Assembly (NCBI RefSeq): GCF_021134715.1 | Contig: NC_060017.1 | Coordinates: 6,014,001 to 6,078,000, forward strand | Direction: 5' to 3' | Origin: Daphnia pulex | Lineage: Eukaryota > Arthropoda > Branchiopoda > Diplostraca > Daphniidae | DNA: 64,000 bases | Part shown: one piece after another, positions 59,811 to 64,000 of the stretch | Numbering within the stretch: the first letter of the stretch is position 1 | Layout of the letters: every line of letters begins with the position of its first letter | The notes under the pieces: model-generated | Databases searched by the model: none | Told to the model about the DNA's origin: nothing | The model's input: only the letters and a program-made list of their open reading frames with translations | Translations under genes and position numbers: made by a program

Positions 59811-61326
59811 TTAATAATCTTGAAAAGAATTGTTTTTCCTAGCACGACGAGATTTAATTTTTGAAATGGTTTCGTATGCAGCGCTAAATTCCATGAACTT
59901 TTCTTGGGCTTCTAGTTTCTTATCGGGGTTTACGTAGCGATCAGGGTGCCATTCTTTGGAAAGCTTTCTCCACCTATGATATTCACACATATTGTACATA
60001 AATAATTATTAATTTTACCTACGAGTTGTACAACATACCTTGCCGTGATTTCCACTTGTGTAGCGTTACTCTCAAGCCCCAACACCTTGATTAAAATAAA
60101 ATGAAAATGTCCGACTGTTTCAAATAAAGAATTGATTTCACCTTTAATGCTTGATGTTCCCCAAATGGATCTAAATCGTCCATGAATTGCTTCCAAGTTT
60201 CATGCCATCCTCGAGTCCACAACGATGTGATTAAAGTGTTAAAAGTGCGCTTGAAATCCGTCCATAGCGGTGAGGTCAGGAAATTTGCCACACCTTTTAA
60301 TTTAGAAATAATTTAGATTTACTACATTCAATGTTGGCATTGATATACTAATTTACCATCGCGGAACTTTATTGATTCGCCAGAAGAGTCTGTCATTTCA
60401 GCATTGAAATATAAATAAGAAACCCACAGACTGGAATACAAAAGTACACATATTCCAAGATAAGACATCCGCCTGTTAGTTCAAAAACATATTTTGGTTG
60501 AGTATTATTAATCATTATTTAATTGGTAACCATATTTTACTTGCAAAAATTGGGTCTTGGGTTTGGAGTCCTCCTCCACTGAGCACCTTTTGCTTCAAAA
60601 AGCATGGAAGAAAGGAAAGCTGCTATTGATATGCCTTCAACATCAAAGAATTTCAAAAATAATAGAGAAGAAGCCCCTATCAAGGGATAGAGAAAAGACC
60701 CTTGAATTCTTCCAACATTTCCAACAGTATGCACCCCTACAAAACATTTTTAAAAATTATATAACACAGTAGTTGTGAAAGTACAATTTCAATTATTATA
60801 CTACCTAAAGCAATGGCAACTGGTATAAATAATTCAAGAAAACTTAAATTAATGCCAAACACTGTTTCTTCTGGAATAGCTAATTGGAAAATCCAACCCT
60901 TAAACACAAAAATAATTTGAATGTATAGTGTACAAATATAGTCTATTAAACAATATTTGTATTACCCAAAGGTTTCCAACAATAACTCCCCCAAACTGAC
61001 GGAAAATATTGTAGGGAGGCTGCAAAAAATGTTAGAGATGCTAGAGGTTTGTTCAGACACATGTATTTTTGTAAATAATATCTTACTTTTCGTTTTTTCT
61101 TCATATTTTTGATCAGTTCTTCCATGTATCCTGGATCTTCATTGGCATCCTTCACATATTCAGGAATCCTCCACAAATCTCTGAGTAAACCAAACCCTAA
61201 ATAACCGGCTGCCGACGACCAGATTAGAAATGCATGCCGATCTCGCCGCAAATAAATCTGATGCAAGCCAAACCATCCTCCTATCAACCACAGTAAATAA
61301 GTTACACAGACACTTTTTCCAGCCAT
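59811..61326 (-). CDS. DNAJC22: DnaJ homologue subfamily C member 22 (wurst)
   Basis: A multi-pass membrane J-protein. Drosophila wurst is needed for clathrin-mediated endocytosis and airway clearance. Eight exons (61326-61087, 61019-60966, 60898-60805, 60736-60541, 60472-60357, 60293-60142, 60085-60039, 59973-59811) join in phase to 353 residues (human 341). The N-terminus is a TM2-like domain with GGWFGLHQIYLRRDRHAFL. Several hydrophobic segments follow (for example LSFLELFIPVAIAL and SYLGICVLLYSSLWVSYLYF). A C-terminal J domain carries VLGLESNATQVEITARWR and the HPD motif in KEWHPDRY, needed to stimulate Hsc70. Putting the J domain after the membrane part is the signature order of this family. 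No damage seen. Confidence 0.95.
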
Positions 61327-62197
61327 TGAGGAAAATGTAGCGAAAACTTGGCAGAATTTTGACAGTTCTGACTCAAACCCGGTTTGTTTTCATACTGATT
61401 CGTTTTCCTTGCTCTAACCACACCTGTTGAGGAAGCCTCTTCTTCTATGCGCTACGGACTTTTTATTGTTCGTATTTCCTACTTCCTAAGGGCAGTGAAG
61501 TTCACAGGTCTGTGACACCTACGCCAGATATTTGTAACGGTTACGGTATACAGATACAATTATACAAATAGTTGTTTCGATCATTAACTAAGGTTGTCGC
61601 TATGACACATGTTTGGCCTTTTTTTTTATTTGTTTCTTTCCATCAGGAAGGTAGCAGGAGTGCGCTGCATAATTAAAGAAAAAAAAATTGTTTTGTACTT
61701 GTGTTGTCCTACAAAAACTATAACCTACTCAGATATATCATAACATGAAACTTGAAAGATCCCGTTAAAAATTCGACGACCGCATTCAGTATTCGCGCCA
61801 TCAAGACAATAAAGGATAATAAAACAATCGGATATTTATGATTATTTTGAGAAGGAAAGAAAGATATTTTATCCAAAGCCATTTGAAATTTGATTGTTCC
61901 AAATAACTGTAAAATGTGTCCACTATATTCAATCTTCCCTGTATTCACCAACAAATTGCTTCAAATAACTGACGTTCAAACGTTCGTTCTAAACAGTAAA
62001 CTTTAATAAATATGCGAAAACTTGGAAAAGGCACTCGGAACAAACTAGAAATGACAGAAATTTGAAGAATCAAGCAAATGTCAGAAAGATGAAGAAAGTA
62101 GTCTAATCTTACATCGAATGTGGATAGCATAAGTTTAGGGGAGACTAGGACTCAACAACAAAATGGTGGGAAAATTTATGACGTCCATAAACACGTT
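61327..62197. other. Gap between DNAJC22 and MROH1, nothing recognised
   Basis: Contains the DNAJC22 leader and promoter at its left end and the MROH1 3' UTR at its right end. Small open frames (60-80 codons) on the minus strand show no family signature. Confidence 0.45.
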
Positions 62198-64000
62198 TCA
62201 TCCAAACATCAAGCTGATGGCACTCATCGCTTGAAGCCGAACGGATTTCACCGGATCATGGAGCAAGCGAATTAAACTCAACGAAACATTCCGCTGCTGA
62301 GACGCGATAGTATTCGCCTGGCTTGCTCCACAGAGCAGACCCACAAAGAGCGCGGCATTTGCTCGCAGCTCGGGGGCTGAACTTTTGAAATAAGACGTCG
62401 CAGCGGGCAGATAATTGCTACTGATCCATTCCTCACAATCAACAGCAATTAATTTCACCAAATCAGTCAGAAAAGTGAGGTAATTCAGGCGCCCCTCATC
62501 AGGCAAGTGTGCTTGAAACATGGCGCTAATTCTACCCATACCAACTTTGTCAGCGTCGAAGCTACGGTCCAGCAGAGGTCCAGCTTGACGCAACGCCAAC
62601 TTGCAAGCTCGAATAACATTGGGATCGGACTCGTTCAAATGAAGAAGAAGACTAGTTAATGTCGCATGTACCTAAATTGAGAATGCAAAAATTATAAATA
62701 TTAAACTGATCAAACGGACTTGATAGTGAATGTACCAACCTGTTCAGCAAGTTGGGCGCTAGCCGACTTTGTCGACAAAGTAGATCCTGAAGTAAACAGC
62801 TGGGCAAGCAGAGCTATCGCTGCCTGACGAACTTGAGGTAGTTCATGTTCGAAAAATGGACGAACACGTAGGGCTAAGCGAGAAGCCAGTCGATCTACTT
62901 CATGCGAAGAAACTACTGGAACCAAACGTAACAGTCCTTCTAATGCTTCTCTAGCCGTGCCAGAATTTCCTTCATTAGGTTCGCGCCCATCTTCTTCTAG
63001 GCCTTCCATTAGAGCGTTCAGAACAGAAGGTGCAAGTGCTTCCAAATGACGAGGATCACATTCCCCTAATGCTCCCAAGCCCTTGAGCGCAATGCGTCGG
63101 ATCAACAAAGACGAATCCGGAAGCGATGAAGTCAAACCGCGAATAACTCCATCAAGGTCTCTGCCACTGGCTCGTTGATGAATTAATTCGGCATAGAAGG
63201 CAACTGCTGCCAATCTGTGGCGTTGGTGACTACTCTTAAGCGCAGTGTTGAAAGAGGCGATCATGTACGGCAAGTTCGCTGTTGTAAAAACAGTGCAAAG
63301 CGCTGTCATGCTTGCAACTAAAGCGCAAAAAGCGTTAAGATCTCCTGAATTAGTCCAGTGACGGTGTTCCGTGAGGGGTTCCATTAGGGGATCAAGTTGG
63401 ACGCAAAGAATCACGGATTTAAAAGTGTCGGCACACATTTGATACGGATTTAAGCGATATGCCTCTCGATTTACTGGCACGAAGGAGAGCTGGTCGGTGC
63501 CAGTAGTTGGGAAATGAATTGGTGGCGATGCACCAAGCAGACAGCTCTGTGCCAAAATTAGGAGGCAAAACACGTGTGGAAAGCGAGTCTATTAAAATAC
63601 AAACGCAAATTAAATGACACTTAATTAATATTCAATCATTCAATGCGTGGAAAAATGACATTTTACCTGTAAAGCGCTGGAAATTTGCTGAACGAGACAC
63701 ATCGATTTAAGAGCTGAGATGGCGGAAAGGAGACGGAATGAGACGATAGCCTCGTTTGCATGTGGCCCACGTTCCTCGTAGGGGGCGGCGTGAGTCAAAA
63801 TGTCAATTAGATGGTCCAGGATAGCCGTAGATTGGGTCGGATCAGCGGCTAAGGCTCTCCAGCAATCTGATATGTCCTCGTTATGAGGCAAGGAATGTGA
63901 GAGCAAAGCTGACGCCACCGTGTCCCGTTGGTGAGAGGCTAACAAACAAACGCCGTTCAGGATGGACCGTCGCGTTTGCGGGCATTCAACATTCCTTAAG
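62198..64000 (-). CDS. MROH1: Maestro heat-like repeat-containing protein family member 1 (MROH1), 3' part
   Basis: A large HEAT-repeat protein; vertebrate MROH1 has been linked to lysosomes. Three exons are visible on the minus strand: from beyond 64000 to 63667, 63588-62740 and 62671-62198, joined in phase 0 and ending at TGA 62198-62200. About 550 residues of the C-terminal part are present. Helical repeats are evident, for example LIRRIALKGLGALGECDPRHLEALAPSV (shortened here as LKGLGALGECDPRHLEAL), QVRQAAIALLAQLF and SVRLQAMSAISLMFG. The segment PYEERGPHANEAIVSFRLLS and the final DPNVIRACKLALRQAGPLL suit MROH1. Most of the protein lies outside the window, so its start and full length are unknown. 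Confidence 0.85.

Overview
The window looks like arthropod nuclear DNA, most likely a branchiopod crustacean such as Daphnia (inference). Coding exons are split by many GT-AG introns of about 55-75 bp. The proteins are animal ones (kappaB-Ras, RGS, wurst/DNAJC22) plus an arthropod-type bric-a-brac BTB-Psq factor. Long stretches around bab are AT-rich, full of microsatellites and without recognisable coding. No bacterial, organellar, CRISPR or operon features were seen.

Layout. 1-6.8 kb: last coding exon of an RZ-type RGS gene (+) and its flanks. 6.8-7.9 kb: mitochondrial Rieske iron-sulphur protein (-), complete in four exons. 9.25-13.8 kb: a non-coding gene (+) of short, stop-riddled exons whose introns carry at least eleven box C/D snoRNAs. 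Several have guides that match conserved rRNA sequences as I remember them (U30-, SNORD103-, snR39b-, U25-, U57-, SNORD70- and U60-like). A two-snoRNA block is tandemly duplicated, and two H/ACA-like structures are also present. 13.8-22.6 kb: possible further non-coding exons, a 65-bp tandem repeat, a ~520-bp foldback element, a SINE-like stretch and a possible minus-strand spliced non-coding RNA. 22.6-33.8 kb: bric-a-brac-like gene (-) with two alternative 3' ends that would give two different DNA-binding C-termini. 33.8-49.5 kb: no gene recognised; low-complexity DNA upstream of bab.

49.5-64 kb is gene-dense: kappaB-Ras (-); RpL7 (-) with a C/D snoRNA in its fourth intron; a THAP-domain gene (+) that sits inside a transposon with ~75-bp terminal inverted repeats and a 7-bp target duplication, and that has one in-frame stop; TRMT112 (+) tail-to-tail with TSEN34 (-), 55 bp apart; nuclear poly(A)-binding protein PABPN1/Pabp2 (-); DNAJC22/wurst (-); and the 3' part of MROH1 (-), which runs off the right edge.

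A functional theme is RNA and translation: rRNA-modification guides, a ribosomal protein, TRMT112 (tRNA, rRNA and eRF1 methylation cofactor), tRNA splicing and mRNA polyadenylation. The THAP transposon landed between the divergent promoters of RpL7 and TRMT112. rRNA matches were made from memory, not by alignment.
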